Below, piece by piece: positions 24,001-32,532 of a stretch of DNA of 64,000 nucleotides. Under the pieces are notes generated by a model, which did not search any database, had not been told where the DNA came from, and saw nothing but the letters and a program-made list of their open reading frames with translations. Every line of letters starts with the position of its first letter. The stretch's first letter is position 1. The stretch comes from Mantamonas sphyraenae (lineage: Eukaryota > CRuMs > Mantamonadidae): contig JAPMXV010000055.1 of NCBI GenBank assembly GCA_026936335.1, positions 310,001 to 374,000 on the forward strand. The letters are read 5' to 3'. Made by a program: the position numbers and the translations under genes.

Positions 24001-25259
24001 CCTGTGTTCGAACGTGGTGCGGTAGGTGACCCCGATATCGAAAACGTCATCGAGTGAAGCATTCTCCCATCGCTTACGTTGTGCCTTGCTACGCTCAACG
24101 AGGGAACACCGAGCAGCTGTGGAATGACCATGAACACGGAACCATTCACAGCCAGAAATGGGACCTGTCGCCTTTTGCCCGTGCCACCCGTCACACTCTT
24201 GGCCAAGTACACCAAGGCACCGGTTTGTCGATCAAGCGCCACGACAACGGCATGTTGGCCCGTTAACTGGCCATAAACGCGATCTGTATCATCTGGAAGC
24301 CTGGCTGTGATCAGGACGGATCGGTTGATTCCAGCGTCGACCGAGCGTGCAAACGTAGCAAATGAAGTCTGGAAGATTGGATCGGCCAATACGAACACAT
24401 TCGCAGCCACCAACGTCGTTTGCGAGGTGTCAGACCACGGCACCATGTAGAACGAAACGAAGCTCGCGTCGTTTACGTCAGGTGCGGTGAAAAGCCACAC
24501 GGTTTCGTCGACAAGCGTTGCGTGCACAGTCACGTTCCCCTGCACTGGTTTCTCCACCACAGAGTAGTCTGTTCTGTTCAGCATCACCAAAGTCGTGTTC
24601 ATGTTGACGGTGTCATCTCGGTGGACGTACGCGAAAAAGATGCGTTCCGCTTGCACAAGTGCGCCGCCAACGACGTAGCTGTGCAGCATGTTCTCACCAG
24701 TGGTGCCCACGCCCAATCGTTGGAACCGCCACACAAAATCTGCCTTGTCCATTGTGACCCGCACGTCGTTGCTCGATGGCAAAGTGGTGTTGAAGCGCAA
24801 AATACCCGCCCACACATTCGAGCTTTGATCATTTCCACAGCCTGGCGCAAAGGCACACCCTCGCCCAGCTCCTCCCAGAAACACGTGGTTGTCGTCTACG
24901 AGCATGGCCACGGACACAGCCATCGGGCGGCCGTCTGTCGATCCGTCCACTGGTGGCAGGTGCAAGTTCAGCGACAATTTGATGTCCGTCATGTCGCTAG
25001 AGTACACCACCACCGTCGCAATTATGTAATTACTCCCAGTAGACCCTGTGCGTGGCATATAATGATATACAGCTACCACGTCGCCGTTGCTACGGTGGAG
25101 CACCGTGGCACCCGTTGTCTGCGACGTGAGCACGACCTCATCCGTTATCGTCCGTGAAAACGGCCAATCGTTTGCAGCAGCATTGCATGCAACAACTGCA
25201 AGAATAACGGCCAATGTCCATACAACGGACACACGTTGGTGGTGCGGTACAGTCTTCAT
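18055..25259 (-). CDS. IPT/TIG-repeat multi-pass membrane protein, copy B (three frame breaks; pseudogene or sequence errors)
   Basis: This is a paralogue of the intact gene immediately upstream and of nearly the same length (about 2,400 codons). It starts at 25259 with a signal peptide (MKTVPHHQRVSVVWTLAV...). A predicted beta-rich ectodomain with many N-glycosylation sites follows, then a Cys-rich stretch (CPAGESPSSSGNFSC and on), IPT/TIG repeats, a second Cys-rich segment, a multi-pass membrane region and a cytoplasmic tail ending at 18055. The frame is broken three times: near 23375 (net +1 or -2, GC-rich), near 21980 (one T lost from a run) and at 20440-20444 (a C run of 5 where the paralogue has 6). 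Each frame continues the paralogous protein exactly, so the breaks are single-base events. There is no large deletion. Sequencing error and recent pseudogenisation cannot be separated here. Ligand and function are unknown. Confidence 0.75.
18743..19929 (-). repeat. Near-identical block A (copy B side), membrane-domain coding
   Basis: About 1,187 bp match 26114-27300 without gaps at a constant offset of 7,371 bp. Only a handful of substitutions were seen by eye (for example near 18760, 18988 and 19290). It covers the second Cys-rich segment and the membrane helices. Flanking coding sequence on both sides is clearly diverged, so identity starts and stops abruptly. Confidence 0.9.
20272..21851 (-). 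repeat. Near-identical block B (copy B side), IPT-repeat coding
   Basis: About 1,580 bp match 27661-29241 with scattered substitutions and one 1-nt gap (the C-run difference). It encodes several IPT-like folds. The 342 bp separating it from block A are diverged from the equivalent 360 bp in copy A. Confidence 0.9.
20440..20444 (-). other. Frame break 1 in copy B: homopolymer C5 versus C6
   Basis: The paralogue has six Cs at the matching site (27829-27834) and reads SGSGGWTSGPLSVEQ. Copy B has five and reads SGSGGGRADH then stop. The surrounding 1.58 kb are otherwise nearly identical. Confidence 0.85.
21979..21984 (-). other. Frame break 2 in copy B
   Basis: On the minus strand the sequence reads GGT ACA TCT TCA CGG. 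Adding one T restores TSFTDT, matching SAFTDT in the paralogue. Without it, the frame runs to a stop at 21914. Confidence 0.75.
23368..23382 (-). other. Frame break 3 in copy B
   Basis: A GC-only stretch on the minus strand (GCGGGCGCCGGCGAGCCCGC) is where the frame must change from SQYSQAGA to SPQFVLVANFTG. One base too many, or two too few, explains it. Such GC-rich tracts are prone to base-calling error. Confidence 0.65.
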
Positions 25260-25269
25260 TCGGTTGGAT

Positions 25270-28200
25270 CTACGCACGCAAGTCCGCCGTGGAGTCGTGT
25301 CGCTTCCCGAGGCTCCCCATCTCCAGTGCCTCTCCACCGCCATCAGTCATGGCCGGGTCCACCACTCCGTTTCCTTGTTCTTTCTCATTGTCATCATCGC
25401 CACTGTCATCGCCCAATCCAGCCGACGTGCCTCTTCGCGAGACCATCGACATGCGACGCTTGATCTGGGTCGTCACCGACTCTGTCGCGTCCACCACGAC
25501 CTGTTCTTCCTCTTCTTTGGCGATGCGCAGCTGCTGTAGAAAGAGGGCGAGTTTGTGCTTGCCAACTGATGGCTGCATACCCAAGAACGCTGTCACACCC
25601 AGATGCTCCTGCTTGAGGAGCATCTGACGCACGTCCTGCAGAACTGTAGCCACCGAGTCGTTGTCTTGCGTCGACAACATTGCATTGATGGCGTCCAACA
25701 AAGCGAGTTTCTCCTTGTCTTCAAAGTGCGCGTCCAGCACGACACGCAACTCTTGGTGGAAGTTGGGCTTGATGAAGCCTGCCATCAGCTGCTGTGACAC
25801 ACGCATTGCCACGGCGTTGTTCTCGTCCACGCGATGTTTCAGCGACTCCAAGGCCTGTCTCACGTTGTCCAGCACCGCCAACGCAGCCACAATCAACACT
25901 GCGATCACAAAAACCGATGTCCCCGTGCCAAACACGCTCTGCAGCTTCGGGTCGTCACCCGTCTTGAACATCAACATGCCTGACATCAGCGTTAAGCCCA
26001 GAAGCGACATCATGAAAGCCTCAACCCTGTTCTGTACCGCTGTTCGGTACGGATTCAACGATGCTTGAATGACGGTAAACACTGCCAAACCAGCAACGCC
26101 GATCAGCCCCTGCAGCGTGGGCAGGAACGTCGCAAACAACCGCACCGCCACAATCATCACCTTGCGCAGCATCACCACCGCTTCAAACTGGTACCACTCG
26201 TCCCGGTACTTGCTGTACAGCGTCGAGAACCGCTCCGCAAACCGTGCCTCCAGACGCGCCCCGCGTGTTCCACCACGCACACGCATCACCGTCACAAACA
26301 GCACAGGGATGCCCACCACATACACAAGCAGAAACACGCTCGCCCACCCAACAAGCTCCACATGCTTCCCTCCAGCCACATAGCACACCATGTCCGGCTG
26401 CGCATCCAGCACTCGCGTCGTCGCATTCACTTCCGTGCAGTCAAACATCTGCAGCACCTGTGTACACAGCGTAATGTACAGCAGCGACAGCGACAGCATG
26501 ATCTCGTTCACCAGCAGTCGCCGCGTGCGGATGTTCACTGACGACGATTGCGTGAATGCCGTGCTGAACTGGTACCTCACGTGGTGCAGCAGCCCCTCCT
26601 CCACTCCAGGCTTCCTGCACAGCCTCGGAAACTGCGCCTCAAACTTGCTTCCAAACCGCCGCACCAGACCGTGATGCATCGCCTGCAAACCAAGCCGCAG
26701 CAGCATTCCCGCCCACAGCACCACTGGCAGACACATCGACACCCAAAACTTCGTCTCCACACCCCAGTCCAGTCCAGATTGGCAATCCGGCGCACCCACA
26801 CTCACGTCCAGGTTCAGCACGCCCAGCCCGTTCAACACGTTCTGTGTGCTTTCGGGCCACTGCAGCTGAAAGTCTGCAAACATCGCAAGCACCTGCAGGT
26901 TCGTAATCACAATCGACACCACTCCCGTCTGTCCACTCACCGCCATTGCTGCCAGCCGCTTGATCCCCATCAGCACCAGTACATACACCACCAGGGCAAT
27001 AAGCACCAGCTGCGTCGCAGATTCGCTTCCATTGTCGCACGGCGCACAGTCGTTCGACACTCGGTAGTAGCCTGTCGAGCACTGCGCACACAGCCTTCCT
27101 GTGTACCCCTGTGCACACGATGAATCCACACCGCCTGTGCACGCCTTGACGTTGGGGCAGCGTGTGAAGCGGAAGGACGAACCCGAGCCCGTGTTGAAGT
27201 AGCCTGCCAGCGCACGCGGTTTCTCCAGCAGGCCAAGGCACTGTGCGTTGGGCGGGCAGGGTGCGCACGCTTCGCCAGCTCGGCCGTTGGGCGCGTAGAA
27301 GGTCGGTTCACATTGACATTGCTCAATGTTCCGAAGCGACGCCACTGTGGCCGTCGTATTGTCGGGACAAGTCACGCTGACCCCAAGTGTGACCTGTGGC
27401 AGCGAAGAGGAGAAGTACAATCCCTGTGTGAGGGAAACTTCCACTACGTACGTACCGACTGGGAGAACGTCCGGGCCCTTGTCCACCGTGAGGGTGCTGC
27501 TATCCACGATGGTTGCTGGTAGCAGGGTTTGGGCAGCAGTCGAAAGTGAAAACACGGCGAGCATGCTGCCGGTGTTCACGAAGCCCGTCCCTCGGATGGT
27601 TAGCGTCAGGTTGTTCTGTGGTTGAACGACCACCGGTTGGATGGAGGTGACACGCGGTGGGTCGAACGCGACAAGGCGTGCACCCGTGTCCACGTACTGC
27701 TGCCCGTTCATCGCCACCCATGCCGACAGCGTCACAGGTCGTCCTTGGCTGCCTCCATACCCCGTACTCGTAAACGCAATCTCCCCCGAGCTCACCGCTT
27801 GCTCCACACTCAGTGGTCCGCTCGTCCACCCCCCTGACCCGCTTTCGCGCAGCTCCACACGTGTCTCGCCCCACAGCACAGCCGCCTTTGGCAGCACCCC
27901 CGTCAGACGCACTCGTGTTGTGCCCCCGCTCGCTCGCACTCCCCCAGGCACACTCCCATTCACTGCCACTGCCCCATAGTACTCCACAGCCGTGCTGCTC
28001 TCCACCCAGTCTCCCGCGCCAGCTCCTCCATTCACAGACACACGCACTCGTCCCTGTCCGCCACTGCTCCCCGATCCCCCATACCCGTTCGTACGCACCA
28101 CAATCTCACGCACATTCGCCACCCGCACAATCGTCATGTCCGTGTACCCGCCTCCTGCGTCACATTGCACACGCAGTCCCCGTACGCTACCCGCCACTCC

Positions 28201-31200
28201 AGGCACATCCACAAAGTTGTCTCCATGCACAGTCACCTCTGTTCCGCCCGCCAAAGGACTTCCCACAGGTGCGATGCTGCTCACACTCGGTCGCACAATC
28301 GCATACACAAGCCCTGTCCCCATGCTGTACGTCTGTCCGTTCTGGCTCAGCCTCACCACCGCTTGCGTCTTGCCTCCGTCCAGCAGTGGACTCACACACT
28401 CCACAATCCCGCTTCCGGGGCCCTCCACACCGCGTGCCACCACACTGCAGTTTCCACTCTCTTGCGCGTCGTACCTCACTCGCAACACAGGCTGCTCACT
28501 CCCGTCCAGCAGCTGCTCCACAAAGTACCGCACCACAGTCGCATACCCTGCCGGTCCTGCACTCACACTCATGTTCCGCACCACAAGCTCAGGATACACC
28601 ACAAACGTGTTTCCTGCCCCGCCCCCTGTCCCGTCCAACACATCCTCCCAGTCCTCTCCGTTCATGCTCATTCGCAGCCCTCCACGCGCAACCCCGCTCC
28701 CTCCGATCCCGCCAACCTGGAACGACACCACGTTGCCTGCCACGCTCCCATTCAGCACCCCACTGTTTGCTCCGTTGCCCACAATCTCCACCAGCACACG
28801 CGCCTCCGTCGACGCTGGCACACTTGCGTTCAGCCGCACTTCCACGCTGCTGCTCTGTTCCCGCGGTCCTCCAAACGGCGACACGCTCACGCCACTCAGC
28901 CGGCTGTGGTAAAAGTACTGAATGCCTGCCGTCGTGAACGTTGTCCCTCCGTTGATGCTCACTGCCACAGGCACAAACCCACCATTGGCACTTGTTGCCG
29001 CAGGTGTCTGCACCACCAGCTCTGTTTCACTGACCCATGTGTGCGCGGCCATCTGTGTGCCGATGCGCACCACCACCGAGCTCGAGTTGTCTGCCACTTG
29101 CAGCAGGTTGGCGCCGCGCACGGTGACGCTCGTGTTGCCACGCACAGGGCCCAGCCTTGGGGTCACTCCGGTCACACTCGGCTCTACCACACCCAAGGGC
29201 ACAGACGCCGTGCTGTACTGTTTGCCGCCGTTCAGAGACACACTGAGCACTGCCGTGCCGACTGGCAGATTGCCTGGTGAGATCAGTCGCAGATGTGTGC
29301 TGTTGACGACTGTAGCTGTGACTTCAACAAGGCCATTGAAACGCACCTTGGCTACAAGAGTGTCCGTGAAAGCAGAACCGACGACGTGAATAGATGTGGC
29401 CATGTTGGCGGGTATGGTGGCTGGCGAAACCGTCGACAGCGAAAAGTCGGCAAACACCGTGTAGCGCAGCTGAGGGATGATGGATGTGAACGACTCACCG
29501 TCGGATGTAAGCTGTACGTTGTACTGGCCAACGGCACTGGCTGGTGTGTTGCAGCGCACTGTTGTCGCGGTCTCTTTGCCTGCCACTGTGGTGACATTGA
29601 GTTCGGGAAAGTGGCATTTGATGTTGCCCTCGTCCAAGGCCTGGCCAACGACAACCAGCTGCGTTTGGCCTGTGGTTGGGCCAAACTGCGCCCCGCCCTG
29701 GAATCCAGATGCACTGAACACGACAAAGTCCATGCGCGCCGACAAATCCTGCCTGTTGAGCATCATGTGCAGGTCATACTTGCCGGGGCCAAAGCCGGCA
29801 GGAAGGATAAATGTCACCAGTTGGTCACCTGCGCGTGTTCCATCCACGTCCAACACCTCGCTTGCTTGAGCTTTGTTGACGAGGCGTACGAGCGGATGCA
29901 CTTGCGAAGCAGGATCGCAAAGGATGAACACACGATTCTCAAGAGGCAACAAGGAGATTGTCCTGTTTGCCTCCAGTTGCGGCACAAATCCCTTGTCCGC
30001 CGTTGGTGGGCGCACACCATGCGGTGCATAGTATCGAAACGATGGTGAATCTAACGGTTCCGCTGACTGACCGTTTCGTCGAACGAGAAGGTCGGACTGA
30101 AAGAACCCATCCGTGAGTGTCCCTGTATACGAGGGCATGACAAACTGATACGAAAAGTCCGGGAGAGTTGTCAGTGCCTGGAGGATGATTCCCTGCGTCC
30201 CAGCTAGTTGGACGTCGACTCGCGCTCCTGGCTGTTGAGGGAATGTGCGACCTGTGAAGTTGACCCGGACGGTACCACCAGCTATCGGGATGCAGGAGGG
30301 TGTAAAGGTTGCGTACAGGGTTCCATACGTGGACACGGTGCCCAGGCTGGTTGCAGGGGCGCCACCGATGCGTACGGCCATTTCCAAATCCAGCGGAGCC
30401 TTATTCAAGTAAAGCGCCGCGGGGGGATCAAGCACGAGCTTGGAATCATGGACAAACACATCAGGCTGAACCGTCATAGAGAAGCCTGAGCTGTTTGTGA
30501 ATGTAACCAGAAACTGTCCCGCCAGGTTTAACCCCTTGGGCAATTCCGCAAATGAGATGTGCACTCTTGTCGCAGATGAATGCATGGATGACAGCCGCAT
30601 CACATAGCGAGGGTTGACAAGGGTGACCGTTCCATTGAAGGACTCTACGACGGGCGTTTGGATGGCACCAAACACCTGCACCTGGCCACCGATGGTCACA
30701 GTCCAATTCAGCGAACGGTCGAGGACGGGCGAAGAGCAGTTGAGCCACATAAAGTTGCTCCATGAGCAGTTTGTGGCCGGGAAAGAGAGATTGTGGGCTT
30801 GGTTGGAGAAGTACGGCACGTCGGAGGGCTTGAGGTTGAAACCTTGAGCCTGGAAGGGCACAACCTTGCCCGTCTCCATGATAGTGGGTGTAACACTCTG
30901 CAGCACGGGCTTTGTGGCGTTGCACTCGGTGGCACCGAGATGGAATGCAGAGGTGGCGGGCGGGCATGGCGTGCACTGAGAGGTACCCGTTGTGTTTGAA
31001 AATGTGCCGGTTTGGCACAACTGGCACGCGCCTTCAGTTTCGTATGTGCCAGCCGGACACGGTACGCAGTAACCAGTCGCGTTGGCAATGTGCCCCGAAG
31101 GGCAGTCAATCACCCGCGCAATGGCGACCCTCACCGTGGTGCTGGTGATGCCCAAATCCGGGAATCCTTGGCCAGACATGCTCAGCAGGACCTCTGCGTG

Positions 31201-32514
31201 ATTGTACTCAGCGATGATTTCCGTGGGCGCCTGTATCTGAGCACCTCCGATTTGCAGGCGTCCAAGTTCAACCAGTGTGTCACCGTGAAGTTTCACGAGG
31301 CCAACATCCGTTGCGAGAGGGGGCTTGACAAACGTGGCTCCGTCGACGGCAAACGAAGCATACACGATGTTAAGCTTGGCGTTGTAGGCGATTGTGGTTC
31401 GGCTATTCACAGAGCAATTGACGTTGCCAAGGTAGTAGGGCGCGAGTCGGGTCCTGTTGTTCAAGTTGACCATCTCGACGACGGGGTTGTGCTCCCTGAT
31501 GGGGTTGTCCCGGTATACACCCATGCTGGCAATGGAAGAGTGCAGAGTGAAGGCGACGTAGGCAAGGCCGTCATCACGAGTCTCGAGGTGCAAGGAAGTC
31601 ATCGCTGCGTTTGTCATCGGAGGCGAATTGGTCCACTGCCAGTTGAGAGTTCCGTTGTAGTAGTAGCTCCAGAAGTTGGCACTTGTTGCGCCGTTGTTTG
31701 GGATCCACGGGAGCAAGAGGCTGTCGCGTGTGGCCACCAGGGTGAAATCGGCCTGTGCTGGCAGGTTGAACTGGAAGGTGAACAGGAGATTGCCCGAGTC
31801 CATGTCAAACTGAGCGATATAGTAGCCGCCTGTTGTAGTGGAGCCGGCAAGGGAGCTGCCTGCGTTTACGGTGCTTCCAACGACGGCAAGTGTGTTTGAG
31901 CCAGGTCTGACCGTGGCAATCTCATCCCCCGAGTCTGATGGATTGTGGTAGACAACACGACGCAGAATGGACCCTGTGGCAGCGTCGAACACAACAAAGA
32001 ACATGTCCTTGACCGAGTCGGAGTCGACGCCGCTCGAGTGGAGATTTCCTGCGTTGGTGTTTCCTCCGAGCACAACCTTGGAGGAGTCGTTGCTGTAGGC
32101 CACAAAGACTCTCTGTGGTGTGAGTAGTTCGTCTCCTGGGCGATTGGTGACAAATGCAAATTCCTGCCAAGCTGGTTGGAGCGCAGCAGAGAGTCGTGCA
32201 ATCGCGAGGGCGCTCCCGGTGAGCTCGTCGCCGTCGAACACAATTCTCTTGTTTGGCGGGATCTGGTCAGTCTTGAGTCCATAAAAGAGGGCCTGACCAT
32301 CAAATACGAGGTGAGCGTCGGTCGCGGCGCCCGTGGCGGTCACGCCTAGCTGACTGTTGAGAAGCCGAAACGCATGGGTCGGCGTCGCGAATAAGATCAG
32401 GCAGACAAGCAGCAGACCCGCTGTAGCCACTGCAGTCCTCTTTCCGAGGTGAAGCTGTGTGTGTGTAGATATACGCGACGTCCGCTGGGCCAGTTGCATT
32501 TCAATGCGCCCCAT
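25270..32514 (-). CDS. IPT/TIG-repeat multi-pass membrane protein, copy A (intact, intronless)
   Basis: A single 7.2-kb exon encodes 2,414 residues from the ATG at 32514. A signal peptide or anchor lies at about residues 26-48, ending in ATPTHAF. A predicted beta-rich ectodomain follows. A Cys-rich module at about 468-530 (CPAGTYETEGACQLC and on) resembles TNFR/ephrin-receptor-like repeats. Multiple IPT/TIG-like immunoglobulin folds span about 540-1700, with recurring motifs such as VSPATIPANM, GGTEVTVHGDNFVDV and TRVRLTG. A second Cys-rich segment at 1730-1820 (CAPCPPNAQC, CAQCSTGYYRV) leads into a region of several membrane helices at about 1838-2215. The cytoplasmic tail is about 200 residues. 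Protists have many such Cys-rich plus multi-TM proteins of unknown role; adhesion or sensing is a guess. An in-frame upstream Met at 32640 exists but would lie inside the divergent MYND gene. Confidence 0.85.
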   Translation of the reverse strand: MGRIEMQLAQRTSRISTHTQLHLGKRTAVATAGLLLVCLILFATPTHAFRLLNSQLGVTATGAATDAHLVFDGQALFYGLKTDQIPPNKRIVFDGDELTGSALAIARLSAALQPAWQEFAFVTNRPGDELLTPQRVFVAYSNDSSKVVLGGNTNAGNLHSSGVDSDSVKDMFFVVFDAATGSILRRVVYHNPSDSGDEIATVRPGSNTLAVVGSTVNAGSSLAGSTTTGGYYIAQFDMDSGNLLFTFQFNLPAQADFTLVATRDSLLLPWIPNNGATSANFWSYYYNGTLNWQWTNSPPMTNAAMTSLHLETRDDGLAYVAFTLHSSIASMGVYRDNPIREHNPVVEMVNLNNRTRLAPYYLGNVNCSVNSRTTIAYNAKLNIVYASFAVDGATFVKPPLATDVGLVKLHGDTLVELGRLQIGGAQIQAPTEIIAEYNHAEVLLSMSGQGFPDLGITSTTVRVAIARVIDCPSGHIANATGYCVPCPAGTYETEGACQLCQTGTFSNTTGTSQCTPCPPATSAFHLGATECNATKPVLQSVTPTIMETGKVVPFQAQGFNLKPSDVPYFSNQAHNLSFPATNCSWSNFMWLNCSSPVLDRSLNWTVTIGGQVQVFGAIQTPVVESFNGTVTLVNPRYVMRLSSMHSSATRVHISFAELPKGLNLAGQFLVTFTNSSGFSMTVQPDVFVHDSKLVLDPPAALYLNKAPLDLEMAVRIGGAPATSLGTVSTYGTLYATFTPSCIPIAGGTVRVNFTGRTFPQQPGARVDVQLAGTQGIILQALTTLPDFSYQFVMPSYTGTLTDGFFQSDLLVRRNGQSAEPLDSPSFRYYAPHGVRPPTADKGFVPQLEANRTISLLPLENRVFILCDPASQVHPLVRLVNKAQASEVLDVDGTRAGDQLVTFILPAGFGPGKYDLHMMLNRQDLSARMDFVVFSASGFQGGAQFGPTTGQTQLVVVGQALDEGNIKCHFPELNVTTVAGKETATTVRCNTPASAVGQYNVQLTSDGESFTSIIPQLRYTVFADFSLSTVSPATIPANMATSIHVVGSAFTDTLVAKVRFNGLVEVTATVVNSTHLRLISPGNLPVGTAVLSVSLNGGKQYSTASVPLGVVEPSVTGVTPRLGPVRGNTSVTVRGANLLQVADNSSSVVVRIGTQMAAHTWVSETELVVQTPAATSANGGFVPVAVSINGGTTFTTAGIQYFYHSRLSGVSVSPFGGPREQSSSVEVRLNASVPASTEARVLVEIVGNGANSGVLNGSVAGNVVSFQVGGIGGSGVARGGLRMSMNGEDWEDVLDGTGGGAGNTFVVYPELVVRNMSVSAGPAGYATVVRYFVEQLLDGSEQPVLRVRYDAQESGNCSVVARGVEGPGSGIVECVSPLLDGGKTQAVVRLSQNGQTYSMGTGLVYAIVRPSVSSIAPVGSPLAGGTEVTVHGDNFVDVPGVAGSVRGLRVQCDAGGGYTDMTIVRVANVREIVVRTNGYGGSGSSGGQGRVRVSVNGGAGAGDWVESSTAVEYYGAVAVNGSVPGGVRASGGTTRVRLTGVLPKAAVLWGETRVELRESGSGGWTSGPLSVEQAVSSGEIAFTSTGYGGSQGRPVTLSAWVAMNGQQYVDTGARLVAFDPPRVTSIQPVVVQPQNNLTLTIRGTGFVNTGSMLAVFSLSTAAQTLLPATIVDSSTLTVDKGPDVLPVGTYVVEVSLTQGLYFSSSLPQVTLGVSVTCPDNTTATVASLRNIEQCQCEPTFYAPNGRAGEACAPCPPNAQCLGLLEKPRALAGYFNTGSGSSFRFTRCPNVKACTGGVDSSCAQGYTGRLCAQCSTGYYRVSNDCAPCDNGSESATQLVLIALVVYVLVLMGIKRLAAMAVSGQTGVVSIVITNLQVLAMFADFQLQWPESTQNVLNGLGVLNLDVSVGAPDCQSGLDWGVETKFWVSMCLPVVLWAGMLLRLGLQAMHHGLVRRFGSKFEAQFPRLCRKPGVEEGLLHHVRYQFSTAFTQSSSVNIRTRRLLVNEIMLSLSLLYITLCTQVLQMFDCTEVNATTRVLDAQPDMVCYVAGGKHVELVGWASVFLLVYVVGIPVLFVTVMRVRGGTRGARLEARFAERFSTLYSKYRDEWYQFEAVVMLRKVMIVAVRLFATFLPTLQGLIGVAGLAVFTVIQASLNPYRTAVQNRVEAFMMSLLGLTLMSGMLMFKTGDDPKLQSVFGTGTSVFVIAVLIVAALAVLDNVRQALESLKHRVDENNAVAMRVSQQLMAGFIKPNFHQELRVVLDAHFEDKEKLALLDAINAMLSTQDNDSVATVLQDVRQMLLKQEHLGVTAFLGMQPSVGKHKLALFLQQLRIAKEEEEQVVVDATESVTTQIKRRMSMVSRRGTSAGLGDDSGDDDNEKEQGNGVVDPAMTDGGGEALEMGSLGKRHDSTADLRA
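26114..27300 (-). repeat. Near-identical block A (copy A side)
   Basis: Partner of 18743-19929. Its end at 27300 falls in the codons for FYAPNGRAGEAC, where the two genes abruptly diverge into different Cys-containing linkers. Confidence 0.9.
27661..29241 (-). repeat. Near-identical block B (copy A side)
   Basis: Partner of 20272-21851, in the same order and orientation relative to block A. It starts at GTCGAACGCGACAAGG and ends at TTCAGAGACAC. Confidence 0.9.
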
Positions 32515-32532
32515 GGCGCAGCACAAGCCCAC

